Positions 7,929 through 15,402 are shown, counted from the first letter of the stretch. The stretch: 32,248 nt of DNA from Chloroflexota bacterium (GCA_005882635.1 VBFG01000040.1:1-32248), one strand, 5' to 3'. Notes: generated from the sequence alone by a model not told the origin. A program made the numbers and translations.

Positions 7929-8408
7929 GTGGCGGAGCTCGTCCATCGATCGAGTCGGACCGTGGACCAACGGCCGGAGGTGGTCCACGACCGGCTGCTG
8001 GAGCTCGGGGCGAGGCTCCGTGACGAGCTGCCGCCGATCCAGCCGGGAACCCAGGCGGCGACCCTCCTCGGGGTGAGCGGCACGCTCGGCGTCGAGGTCG
8101 CCGATCGCGGACCGCGACGGATCGATGTTCGGACGACGAGAGGCCGGATCCGCGGCGAAGGCGCGGTCGACATCAAGCCGACCGCGGACGATCGGACGAC
8201 CGTCTCGATGGTCGCGATCGTGAAGCCGACTGGCTTCGGCGCGAGCCTGATGCTCGGGGCGGCTCTCGCCTCCATGCCGCGGCTCCAGCGGCAGATCGTC
8301 GACGGGCTCGAGCGCGGCTTCGACGACTTGGCGGCGGCTCTCGCCAAGCCGGACGATCAGTGGGATGCTGCAACGTGGACGCCGCCAGGAGTGCCGGCGG
8401 CGGATTGA
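7929..8408 (+). CDS. Hypothetical protein, possibly SRPBCC/START-like
   Basis: A 159-residue protein starting at GTG 7929, one base after the stop of the VOC gene, so the two are probably cotranscribed; GTG 7962 is an alternative start. The pattern of a helix after an initial strand (RPEVVHDRLLELGARLRDEL), several short strands, and a long C-terminal helix (PRLQRQIVDGLERGFDDLAAAL) resembles SRPBCC/polyketide-cyclase folds. I see no diagnostic motif, so the fold is inference. No signal peptide or membrane segment. Confidence 0.65.
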   Translation: MAELVHRSSRTVDQRPEVVHDRLLELGARLRDELPPIQPGTQAATLLGVSGTLGVEVADRGPRRIDVRTTRGRIRGEGAVDIKPTADDRTTVSMVAIVKPTGFGASLMLGAALASMPRLQRQIVDGLERGFDDLAAALAKPDDQWDAATWTPPGVPAAD

Positions 8409-8434
8409 TGGGCCCCCGGCGGCCGGGGTGAGGG

Positions 8435-9634
8435 ATGGGCGTGACGTCGGATGCCGCGTCGAGCGGCCCGCTCGAGGGACGGATTCGCGGGTGGCCAATC
8501 GGCGCGGGCTGGATCGCCGCTGCGGGCTGGGTCGCCTTCGTGGGGCTTGCGATCGTCGCACTCGGAGTCGCCGGGGCGAACCATCGGTTGACCCCCGGCG
8601 ACGTCACGCTGGCCGCCGCGTTCCTCGTCTTCGCGACGGTCGGTGCGGTCCTTGCCTCTCGCCTGCCGTGGAACAGCGTCGGTTGGACGCTCCTCGTGGT
8701 CGCGGTCGCGGCCATCGTCCAGCGGATGGTCGGCGAGTACGTTGCCTCCGCGGCATCTGGAGCGTCGCTGCCGTTCATCGGCCTCGTCGCCTGGGTCGAC
8801 GCTTGGATCTGGGGCCTCTCCGTCGGCTGTGCCGTCGTCGTCCTTCCGATGGTCTTCCCGGATGGTCGTGCGCCGGCGGGGAACCTCCGTCGCTTCGCCT
8901 GGCTGATGGTCGCCCTGTTCGCGATCGCACCGGCGTTCTCGGCGATCGCGCCGGGTCCCCTCCCGGGTCTGCCGTCCGTCGACAATCCCTTCGGGATCGG
9001 ACCCCTCGCGCCGGTCGCGGACATCGGCCGATCTCTCCTCCCGTTCCTCGGCATCATCCCGATCGTCGGCTGCGCGGTCGTGCCGCTCGTTCGGTTCCGC
9101 CGAGCCGCGCCCGACGAGCGACACCAGCTGAAGTGGTTCACCCTCGCCGCGGCCCTGCTCGCGGTCGTCCTTCTCGCCAATGCGCTCATCGGCGACGCGT
9201 TGGCCGTTCCGCTGGCGATCTGCGTCGGGCTCGTTCCGGCGGCCATCGGGATCGCGGTCCTGCGATACCGGCTGTACGACGTCGATTTCCTGATCAACCG
9301 GACGCTCGTGTGGGTCCCGTTGACCGCCCTCCTCGGCGGGCTCTATGCCTCGCTCGTCGCGCTGATCCAGCGGATTTTCGTGAACGTCACCGGCGATCGG
9401 TCCGACGCCGCGATCATCATCACGACCCTCGTCCTCGCCGGGCTCTTCACGCCGGCACGGCGCATCCTCGACACGATCGTCGATACCCGATTCCGGGTGA
9501 ATCCGCCGGCGCTGCCGAGATCGTCTGCTGCCGCGCTCGCCCTGGACGACGCGGCGCTCGAGCGTCGCGTCGAGGAGATCGCCCGGCGGGTCGCGACCGA
9601 GGTCGTTCGATCAGATCGTGGCACGATCCCCTGA
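8435..9634 (+). CDS. Polytopic membrane protein resembling a kinase-less sensor region
   Basis: A 399-residue integral membrane protein with about nine or ten hydrophobic segments spread over residues 20-350. The block around RYRLYDVDFLINRTLVW, followed by a TPARRILDTIVDTRF cytoplasmic stretch, is the membrane module that commonly precedes a histidine kinase in actinobacterial and Chloroflexota proteins. Here the protein ends about 50 residues after the last membrane segment, with a short acidic helix (ALDDAALERRVEEIARRVA) and no HisKA or ATPase domain. ATG 8435 is used; GTG 8441 has a better-placed GAGGG and is an alternative. Function unknown. Confidence 0.8.
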   Translation: MGVTSDAASSGPLEGRIRGWPIGAGWIAAAGWVAFVGLAIVALGVAGANHRLTPGDVTLAAAFLVFATVGAVLASRLPWNSVGWTLLVVAVAAIVQRMVGEYVASAASGASLPFIGLVAWVDAWIWGLSVGCAVVVLPMVFPDGRAPAGNLRRFAWLMVALFAIAPAFSAIAPGPLPGLPSVDNPFGIGPLAPVADIGRSLLPFLGIIPIVGCAVVPLVRFRRAAPDERHQLKWFTLAAALLAVVLLANALIGDALAVPLAICVGLVPAAIGIAVLRYRLYDVDFLINRTLVWVPLTALLGGLYASLVALIQRIFVNVTGDRSDAAIIITTLVLAGLFTPARRILDTIVDTRFRVNPPALPRSSAAALALDDAALERRVEEIARRVATEVVRSDRGTIP

Positions 9635-9674
9635 CGAGCGCGCTGTTGTCGTCGGACGAGGAGGAGGACAAGCC

Positions 9675-10103
9675 ATGCCGAGCGCAAGCCGGACGGTCAC
9701 CATCGATCGGCCAGCGGACCAGGTCTTCGCCTTTTTCGCAGACCCCGCGAACGATCGGTCCTGGCGGCCGGCCGTCAAGGAGATCGCCGCCGAGGGGCCG
9801 CCGGGTATCGGTCGCCGAATCCACCAGGTCGTCGAGGGCCCGATGGGTCGCGGAATCGCCGCCGATATCGAGGTGACCGCCTACGAGCCGCCGAGCCGCT
9901 ACGCATTCCGGGTCGTCGCCGGGCCGGCGCGGCCAAGCGGCGAGTTCCGGTTCGCGCCGTCCGGGGGCGGGACACAGGTTACGTTCTCGCTGAGCGCCGA
10001 CCTCGGCGGGTTGAAGGGCCTGTTCCTCGGCCGGCCGGTTCAAGCCTCGATGGACGGTGAGATGCGGGGTCTCGATACAGCGAAGCGCGCGCTCGAGGCC
10101 TGA
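9675..10103 (+). CDS. SRPBCC-family protein
   Basis: A 142-residue START/SRPBCC-fold protein. It shows the family's opening strand and helix (RTVTIDRPADQVFAFFADP), the conserved Trp-containing turn NDRSWRPAVKEI, a middle YEPPSRYAFRV hairpin, a late GGTQVTFSL strand and the C-terminal helix. The start ATG 9675 has a strong GAGGAGGA about 8 nt upstream; an in-frame ATG at 9618 would overlap the previous gene and is unlikely. It probably binds a small hydrophobic ligand, which is unknown. It is the last of four genes between fdhA and the electron-transfer genes. Confidence 0.85.
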   Translation: MPSASRTVTIDRPADQVFAFFADPANDRSWRPAVKEIAAEGPPGIGRRIHQVVEGPMGRGIAADIEVTAYEPPSRYAFRVVAGPARPSGEFRFAPSGGGTQVTFSLSADLGGLKGLFLGRPVQASMDGEMRGLDTAKRALEA

Positions 10104-10153
10104 ACGAGGCTCCGCCGTCGACGCCCCGGCAGCCGCTGAGCGGGCCTCGCGGC

Positions 10154-10159
10154 TACACT
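10154..10159 (+). promoter_or_regulatory. Candidate -10 box of the NuoE-NuoF fusion gene
   Basis: TACACT (followed by CG) ends 7 nt before the ATG at 10167, with no SD. The match to the boxes at 7487 and 13968 suggests the formate dehydrogenase electron-transfer genes have their own leaderless promoter instead of depending on read-through from fdhA. Confidence 0.5.
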
Positions 10160-10166
10160 CGGTCCG

Positions 10167-12005
10167 ATGGACCTGCATGTCATCGGGCCGCTCGCATCGC
10201 CGGCGGAACGGGCGGCCGTCGACGCGCTGCTTGGTCCCCCCGAGAGCGGGTGGCGGGGCGGTCAGCGGGACGCGCGGACCGAGGGCCACGTCGCCCGCGG
10301 CGGACACGAGGCGCGGTCCCGTCGGGATCTCCTGATCCCGGTCCTCCACGCCATCCAGTCGCGAATCGGCTGGATCAGCCAGCCGGCTCTGAACTACGCC
10401 TGCCGTCGCCTGACGGTCCCGCCCGCCGAGGCCTACGGCGTCGCGTCGTTCTACGCGCTGTTCGCGACGACCCCGCGGCCGCCGATCGTCGCCCACGTCT
10501 GCGACGACCTGGCGTGCGCGCTGGCCGGAGCCGGCGACGTTGCTGCCGACCTCGAGCGTTCGGTCGGACCCGCGGGCGAGCCCGTCGACGGCGGAGAGAC
10601 GACCTGGCTGCGTTCGCCCTGCCTGGGCTTGTGCGAGCGGGCGCCGGCCATGATGGTGACCCAGGCCGGGACAAACCCGGTCACGTTCGTCGCCGGGCCG
10701 GTCGATGCCGTCGGGGTGGAGCGGCGGCTCGAGCCGAGGACCGGGGGCTCGACCGAGTCCGGACCGCCACCCATCCCCCAGCGTGGCCAGCCCGGCCTCC
10801 GGCTGCTGGCCCGCGTCGACGTCGTCGACCCGAGTTCGCTCGACGACTACCGCGCTCAGGGTGGCTTCCGGGCGCTCGCGCGGGCTCGCCGGATCGGCCC
10901 GCAGCAGGTGATCGAAGAGGTGACCGCATCCGGGCTCGTCGGCCGCGGCGGCGCCGCCTTCCCCACGGGCCGGAAATGGGCCGCGGTGGCGGCCCAGCCC
11001 GCCGAACCCCACTACCTCGTCTGCAACGCCGACGAGTCGGAGCCCGGGACATTCAAGGACCGGGTCCTGATGGAGGGTGACCCGTTCGCGGTCGTCGAGG
11101 CGATGGCGATCGAGGCGCTCGCGGTCGGAGCGACCAAGGCGTACCTCTACATCCGTGGGGAATACCCGCTGGCGGAGGCGCGGATGCTCGGCGCGATCGC
11201 CGCGTCGGGCGAGGCCGGGCTCCTCGGCGACCTCGACATCGAGCTGCGGCGCGGAGCCGGTGCGTACATCTGTGGCGAGGAGACCGCCCTGTTCGAGTCG
11301 ATCGAAGGGAAGCGCGGCGAGCCACGCAACAAGCCACCGTTTCCGGTCGAGGTCGGCCTGTTCGGCAAGCCGACCGCGATCAACAACGTCGAGACCCTCA
11401 TCAACGTCCTCGACATCGTCGGCTCCGACGACGGCGTCGCCGCGTTCAAGGCGATCGGCACCGAGGCCTCGGCGGGCCCGAAGCTGTTCTGCGTCTCGGG
11501 CAACGTCGGGCGACCGGGCGTCTACGAGGTGGACTTCGGGACGACGCTCCGCGAGCTGATCGACCTGGCCGGCGGCGTCTCCGGAGGTCTGACGCTCAAG
11601 GCCGTCCTGCTCGGCGGCGCCGCGGGCGTCTTCGTCGGGCCCGACGCGCTCGACGTTCCCCTCACGTTCGAGGCGACGCGGGCGATTGGCGCGACGCTCG
11701 GCTCAGGCGTCGTCATGATCTTCGACGAGACGGCCGACATGGTCGCCGCCCTGACCCGGATCGCCCGCTTCTTCCGCGACGAGTCCTGCGGGCAGTGCGT
11801 GCCGTGCCGGGTCGGGACGGTCCGCCAGGAAGAGCTTCTCGCTCGACTCGCGGCGGGCCGCGCGAACGGGGCGCGCGACGACGAGCTCGTCCTCCTCCGG
11901 GAGATCGGCCAGGCGATGCGGGACGCCTCGATCTGCGGCCTCGGCCAGACCGCGAGCTCGGCGATCGAGAGCGCCTTCCGTCAGCCCCAACTGGTGGCGC
12001 TGTGA
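10167..12005 (+). CDS. NuoE-NuoF fusion, NAD(H)-binding diaphorase subunit of formate dehydrogenase
   Basis: A 612-residue fusion of a NuoE-type [2Fe-2S] thioredoxin-fold domain (about residues 50-190) and a NuoF-type flavoprotein (about 215-605), the arrangement of HoxF. NuoE cluster ligands are Cys112, Cys117, Cys152 and Cys156. The FMN/NADH region shows GRGGAAFPTGRKW at 259-271 and NADESEPGTFKDR near 286-299. The NuoF [4Fe-4S] cluster is ESCGQCVPC with Cys541, 544, 547 and Cys590. It would pass electrons between the iron-sulfur subunit and NAD+. The first ~50 residues are Arg/Gly-rich and non-conserved. The stop overlaps the GTG of the next gene. No Nuo membrane subunits lie nearby, which favours a soluble NAD-dependent formate dehydrogenase over complex I. 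Confidence 0.93.
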   Translation: MDLHVIGPLASPAERAAVDALLGPPESGWRGGQRDARTEGHVARGGHEARSRRDLLIPVLHAIQSRIGWISQPALNYACRRLTVPPAEAYGVASFYALFATTPRPPIVAHVCDDLACALAGAGDVAADLERSVGPAGEPVDGGETTWLRSPCLGLCERAPAMMVTQAGTNPVTFVAGPVDAVGVERRLEPRTGGSTESGPPPIPQRGQPGLRLLARVDVVDPSSLDDYRAQGGFRALARARRIGPQQVIEEVTASGLVGRGGAAFPTGRKWAAVAAQPAEPHYLVCNADESEPGTFKDRVLMEGDPFAVVEAMAIEALAVGATKAYLYIRGEYPLAEARMLGAIAASGEAGLLGDLDIELRRGAGAYICGEETALFESIEGKRGEPRNKPPFPVEVGLFGKPTAINNVETLINVLDIVGSDDGVAAFKAIGTEASAGPKLFCVSGNVGRPGVYEVDFGTTLRELIDLAGGVSGGLTLKAVLLGGAAGVFVGPDALDVPLTFEATRAIGATLGSGVVMIFDETADMVAALTRIARFFRDESCGQCVPCRVGTVRQEELLARLAAGRANGARDDELVLLREIGQAMRDASICGLGQTASSAIESAFRQPQLVAL

Positions 12006-13075
12006 GCCACGACGGGCTGTCCATGGATCGCGATCCCGCGCCGGCGCCGGGCGTCCCGCGGGCCTCCGAACCACCGGGCGCCCAGCCCCTGACCGACATC
12101 CTCCTCCGCCCGCCGGCCCGCCCCAGCCGGCCGCCGGCGCCGCCGCCGGAGCCAGAGCGGGCGGCCGTGGAGCTGACGATCGACGGCGTCACCGTCACGA
12201 TCCCGGCCGGCTCGACGATCCTCGAGGCCTGTCGCGCCCAGGGGATCGACACGCCGACCCTGTGCTACCTGGAAAACCTGACGCCCGTGAACGTCTGTCG
12301 CGTGTGCGTCGTCGAGGTGACCGGGTCGCGGGTCCTGGTCCCCGCCTGCTCGCGCAAGGTCGAGGCCGGCATGGACGTCAAGACCAATAGCGACCGGGTC
12401 CGCCACAGCCGGAAGATGGTCCTCGAGTTCCTCGGCTCGTCGGTCGACCTGTCGACCGCGCCGTCGGCGCTCGGCTACATCGAGCGCTACGGCGCCGACA
12501 CGGCCCGCTACGGTCCGGCCGACGCGCCGTCGCCTGCCGGTGAGCGCGATCGGCACGAGGCCGGCCATCACCACGCCCCGCCGATCGACGCCGCCCAGAC
12601 CGTCGAACAGCCGGTCAAGGTCGACAACGACCTGTACGTCCGGGACTACTCGAAGTGCATCCTCTGCTACAAGTGCGTCGAAGCGTGCGGCGAGGACGCC
12701 CAGAACACGTTCGCCATCGCGGTCGCGGGTCGTGGCTTCGACGCCCGGATCTCGACCGAGAGCGCGGTCCCGTTGCCCGACAGCGCCTGCGTCTACTGCG
12801 GCAACTGCATCGGCGTCTGCCCGACCGGCGCCCTGATGTTCAAAAGCGAGCACGACATGCGGGCGGCCGGGACGTGGGATGAGTCGGCCCAGACGACGAC
12901 CCAGACGATCTGCCCATACTGCGGCGTGGGCTGTGCCCTCGACCTGCACGTCCAGGACAACGCGATCGTCACGGTGACCTCGCCGCTGGACTCGTCGGTC
13001 ACGGACGGCCACCTCTGCATCAAGGGCCGGTTCGGCTTCCAGTTCGTCCAGAACCGGGGACCCGGGCCGGCCTGA
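12002..13075 (+). CDS. NuoG/FdhA N-terminal-like iron-sulfur protein carrying the detached [4Fe-4S] domain of FdhA
   Basis: A 357-residue electron-transfer protein. After a Pro-rich N-terminus, a plant-type [2Fe-2S] domain has Cys88, 99, 102 and 116. A degenerate region follows where NuoG and long FdhA proteins carry a His-Cys3 [4Fe-4S] site; no Cys is present in residues 117-218. A His-rich linker (185-191) leads to two ferredoxin-type clusters: Cys219/222/225/229 and Cys263/266/269/273. The C-terminus (about 300-357) is a molybdopterin-oxidoreductase Fe4S4 domain, CPYCGVGC at 304-311 with Cys339 and Lys341 in CIKGRFGF. Lys341 corresponds to FdhF Lys44. The protein stops where FdhA homologues continue into the catalytic domain. 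The start is GTG 12002, overlapping the fusion gene (GTGA); ATG 12023 is possible. Confidence 0.94.
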   Translation: MSHDGLSMDRDPAPAPGVPRASEPPGAQPLTDILLRPPARPSRPPAPPPEPERAAVELTIDGVTVTIPAGSTILEACRAQGIDTPTLCYLENLTPVNVCRVCVVEVTGSRVLVPACSRKVEAGMDVKTNSDRVRHSRKMVLEFLGSSVDLSTAPSALGYIERYGADTARYGPADAPSPAGERDRHEAGHHHAPPIDAAQTVEQPVKVDNDLYVRDYSKCILCYKCVEACGEDAQNTFAIAVAGRGFDARISTESAVPLPDSACVYCGNCIGVCPTGALMFKSEHDMRAAGTWDESAQTTTQTICPYCGVGCALDLHVQDNAIVTVTSPLDSSVTDGHLCIKGRFGFQFVQNRGPGPA

Positions 13076-13100
13076 CGTCTGGGACCCTGCGAGCCGTCGG

Positions 13101-13961
13101 TCAGGACAGCCCGGTCAGGTCGCGCAGGTCGATCCGCTCGTCGTGGGCGTAGATGTTGAAGCCGTCGCCGCGGAGGAAGCCGACAAGCGTCACCCCGAGC
13201 CGGTCGGCGGCCTCGATCGCCAGGTCCGACGGCGCCGAGACCGCACAGATGATCGGAACGCCAGCGACCGCGGCTTTCTGGACGATCTCGAAGCTGACCC
13301 GCCCACTGACCATGAGGATCCGGCCGTGGAGCGGCATCGTCTTGGCGAGAACCTGCGACCCGACGACCTTGTCCAGTGCGTTGTGCCGGCCGACGTCCTC
13401 GCGGAGGACGAGCAGCTCGCCCGTCGGGCTGAAGAGCGCGGCGGCGTGCAGCCCGCCGGTCTCCTCGAACGCGCGCTGGGCGGCGCGGAGGAGATCAGGC
13501 AGGGCAAGGACGATCGAGCGGGCGACGACCGGACCGTCCGGGATCGGGTCGGAGCGGATCGCGACCTCGTCGAGGGAGGCCTTGCCGCAGATCCCGCACG
13601 ACGCCGTCGCGACGAAATGCCGCTCCGCCACCCTGGACGCGTCGAATGCCCGCGAGAGGTGGACCGTCACCTGGTCGTCGGGCTGGTTCATCGATTCCGG
13701 GTCGCCGGTCGTCGTTCGCATCACCTCGGGCCCGTCGATCAGGCCCTCGGTCCGGAGGAAGCCGATCGCCAGCTCGTCCTCGAAGCCGGGTGTCCGCATC
13801 GTGACGGCGACCGCGACCGGTTCCTGGCCCGGCCCGGCGGCTCGGATCTCGAGCGGCTCCTCGCCGACGACACGGTCGCCGCGGAACTCCAGCGACGAGC
13901 CACGAACCGCGACGACGCGGGTGGAGGTGACGTGGCGGGTCGGTGGGGCGAGCGGGTCCAC
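13101..13961 (-). CDS. fdhD: Formate dehydrogenase accessory sulfurtransferase FdhD
   Basis: FdhD carries sulfur from a cysteine desulfurase to the Mo-bis-MGD cofactor, which formate dehydrogenases need for activity. The 286-residue protein is of normal length (277 in E. coli). The active-site motif CGICGK has Cys122 and Cys125. Further family blocks are EEPLEIR, MRTPGFEDELAIGFL, REDVGRHNALDKVVG and the VSGRVSFEIVQKA segment. The start is GTG 13961; minus-strand TACACT lies 6 nt upstream and no SD is present, fitting a leaderless start. It is convergent with the iron-sulfur gene (25 bp between stops) and completes the formate dehydrogenase set. Confidence 0.96.
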   Translation of the reverse strand: MDPLAPPTRHVTSTRVVAVRGSSLEFRGDRVVGEEPLEIRAAGPGQEPVAVAVTMRTPGFEDELAIGFLRTEGLIDGPEVMRTTTGDPESMNQPDDQVTVHLSRAFDASRVAERHFVATASCGICGKASLDEVAIRSDPIPDGPVVARSIVLALPDLLRAAQRAFEETGGLHAAALFSPTGELLVLREDVGRHNALDKVVGSQVLAKTMPLHGRILMVSGRVSFEIVQKAAVAGVPIICAVSAPSDLAIEAADRLGVTLVGFLRGDGFNIYAHDERIDLRDLTGLS

Positions 13962-13967
13962 GAGACG

Positions 13968-13973
13968 AGTGTA
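13968..13973 (-). promoter_or_regulatory. Candidate -10 box of fdhD
   Basis: Minus-strand TACACT (followed by CG) ends 6 nt before the GTG start at 13961. It is the same octamer as before the plus-strand genes at 7499 and 10167. Confidence 0.5.
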
Positions 13974-14003
13974 GGTCGGCCGCTCGGAGTCGCTCGCTCC
14001 GGC

Positions 14004-14675
14004 TCAGTCGTGAGGCGGGCCGAGTGGTTGCCCGGACGCATCCAACTCCTGAATTCGGAAGGCCTGTTCGTCCGATGGCCACCACGCGAGGCACCAGCTC
14101 GCCCCGGTCGTTGCCCGCACCGTCGTGTCATTCCCGAGGAGCAGTCGGACCGCGGGCACGCCGGCGCCGACCCGTCCGACGACGAGCGTCCGCGACTCGC
14201 GGCGGCCGTTGTCGTCGTTGGACTCGACGCTCGACACGTCGAGGATGCGTGCCTGGCCGGCCGGCGGGATCGGCCCCTCGTGGCTGGCGCTCGACTCGAC
14301 GCCCGCGTCCCAACGGCCATCCGCCGCGCGGCCGAGCCCGCAGTCGAAGGCGATGTCTCTCCGGGCGAACAGCACGTGAAGGCGGCCCATGCCCCGTGCG
14401 TCGATCAGGACCGGCTGGTCCGGTACCACGATCGGCCCACCGCCGCCACCCGCCGGCCGTGGCTCCGGCGGTCGCACTCGACAGGCGGCAAGGGCCGCCG
14501 CGACGACGTCACGTGGCACGCCCATCGGGATCGACTGCCACGGCCCGTCGAGGTCGCCGATGGGCAGCTCCGGCCGGCTGCTCTCGGCCGCGTCGCAGGC
14601 GAGCGCGATCGTCAGCGCGAGGGTCCAGCCGGCGACGAGCCCGAGCGTCCGCAGGTCAGGTCTGGGACGCGTCAT
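14004..14675 (-). CDS. Exported hypothetical protein, probable lipoprotein
   Basis: A 223-residue protein from ATG 14675. The N-terminus is basic and then hydrophobic (LGLVAGWTLALTIALAC), giving a signal peptide with a possible lipidation Cys27; the -3 position is Ala, so the lipobox is imperfect. The mature part has no motif I recognise. It contains a Gly-rich stretch (AGGGGGPIVV) and scattered Cys and Trp residues. Further in-frame upstream starts exist but would overlap the divergent gene at 14701. Function unknown. Confidence 0.7.
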   Translation of the reverse strand: MTRPRPDLRTLGLVAGWTLALTIALACDAAESSRPELPIGDLDGPWQSIPMGVPRDVVAAALAACRVRPPEPRPAGGGGGPIVVPDQPVLIDARGMGRLHVLFARRDIAFDCGLGRAADGRWDAGVESSASHEGPIPPAGQARILDVSSVESNDDNGRRESRTLVVGRVGAGVPAVRLLLGNDTTVRATTGASWCLAWWPSDEQAFRIQELDASGQPLGPPHD

Positions 14676-14700
14676 CCGCCGAGGATGCATCATCGACCGA

Positions 14701-15168
14701 ATGGCGGACGTCGCGATCCTGACCCCGGCGCAGCGGGCCTTTGCCGACGCGGCCCGGACGGCGACCCTGGCCACGACCGGATCGGCGGGCCGGCCGCGGC
14801 TCGTCCCGATCTGCTTCGTCGTCGGCGACGACGGACGGGACGGCCGACCGCGGCTCTACAGCCCGCTCGACGAGAAGCCGAAGCGCAGCACCGACCCGCA
14901 CGATCTCGGCCGCGTCCGCGACCTGCTCGTCTTGCCGGAGGCGACGCTCCTGATCGACCGCTGGTCGGAGGACTGGTCGAAGCTCGCCTGGCTCCGCCTC
15001 GAGTGTCGCGGTGAGCTCCTCGAGCCCGAGCCGCATGAGCGGGAGGAGCACGCCGCGGCCATCGCCGGCCTCCGCCGGAAGTACGAGCAATACGCGAGCC
15101 AGCGCCTCGAGGAACGGCCGGTCCTGCGACTGACCGTCAATCGGGCCCTCGGCTGGGGCGACCTCTGA
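14701..15168 (+). CDS. Pyridoxamine 5'-phosphate oxidase-like split-barrel flavoprotein (PPOX class, FMN or F420)
   Basis: A 155-residue protein of the flavin-reductase-like split beta-barrel family. Its opening (LTPAQRAFADAARTATLATTGSAGRPRLVPI) is the substrate-loop start seen in PPOX-class F420-dependent proteins, and a basic loop DEKPKRSTD near residues 60-68 and a VRDLLVLPEATLLIDRWSED segment follow, also typical. It should bind FMN or F420; which one cannot be decided by eye. The ATG at 14701 is 25 bp from the divergent gene start at 14675. A GCATCATC lies just upstream but no SD does. Confidence 0.85.
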   Translation: MADVAILTPAQRAFADAARTATLATTGSAGRPRLVPICFVVGDDGRDGRPRLYSPLDEKPKRSTDPHDLGRVRDLLVLPEATLLIDRWSEDWSKLAWLRLECRGELLEPEPHEREEHAAAIAGLRRKYEQYASQRLEERPVLRLTVNRALGWGDL

Positions 15169-15402
15169 TCGAGCGATGCCTCGGCGGCATTGATTCCAGG
15201 TCCAGACCCCGGCTCGGTCAATCAGCGCGATCGCCCCATGCCGCGCGGGCATCGATCGTTACCGTTCGACGACCCATCCGCCGACATCCATGCCGACGCG
15301 GCATGGCCTTACCTGGTCGTCCTCGCTTCAAGCCCGAATCAATGCCTGCCGGGCATGGGCCGCCGGGCGAGACCGCGATCATCGACCCTGAGCCGGGGCT
15401 CT
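15169..15402. other. Convergent intergenic region with inverted repeats
   Basis: A 234-bp gap between two convergent genes. It holds a 7-bp stem, 5-nt-loop hairpin (CCATGCC/GGCATGG, 15288-15306) and an 11-bp inverted pair GGCATTGATTC (15186-15196) / GAATCAATGCC (15336-15346) whose arms are 139 bp apart. There is no T-run. A bidirectional terminator is plausible. I see no gene here. Confidence 0.45.

Noticed and set aside
13073-13080. Sec readthrough of the TGA ending the iron-sulfur gene into a catalytic domain
   Set aside because: The downstream sequence shows no FdhA homology and no SECIS; the catalytic domain is at 5516-7426.
13143-15014. A 623-residue plus-strand frame
   Set aside because: It is antisense to fdhD and the lipoprotein, has no family motif, and its composition is that of a GC-rich shadow frame.
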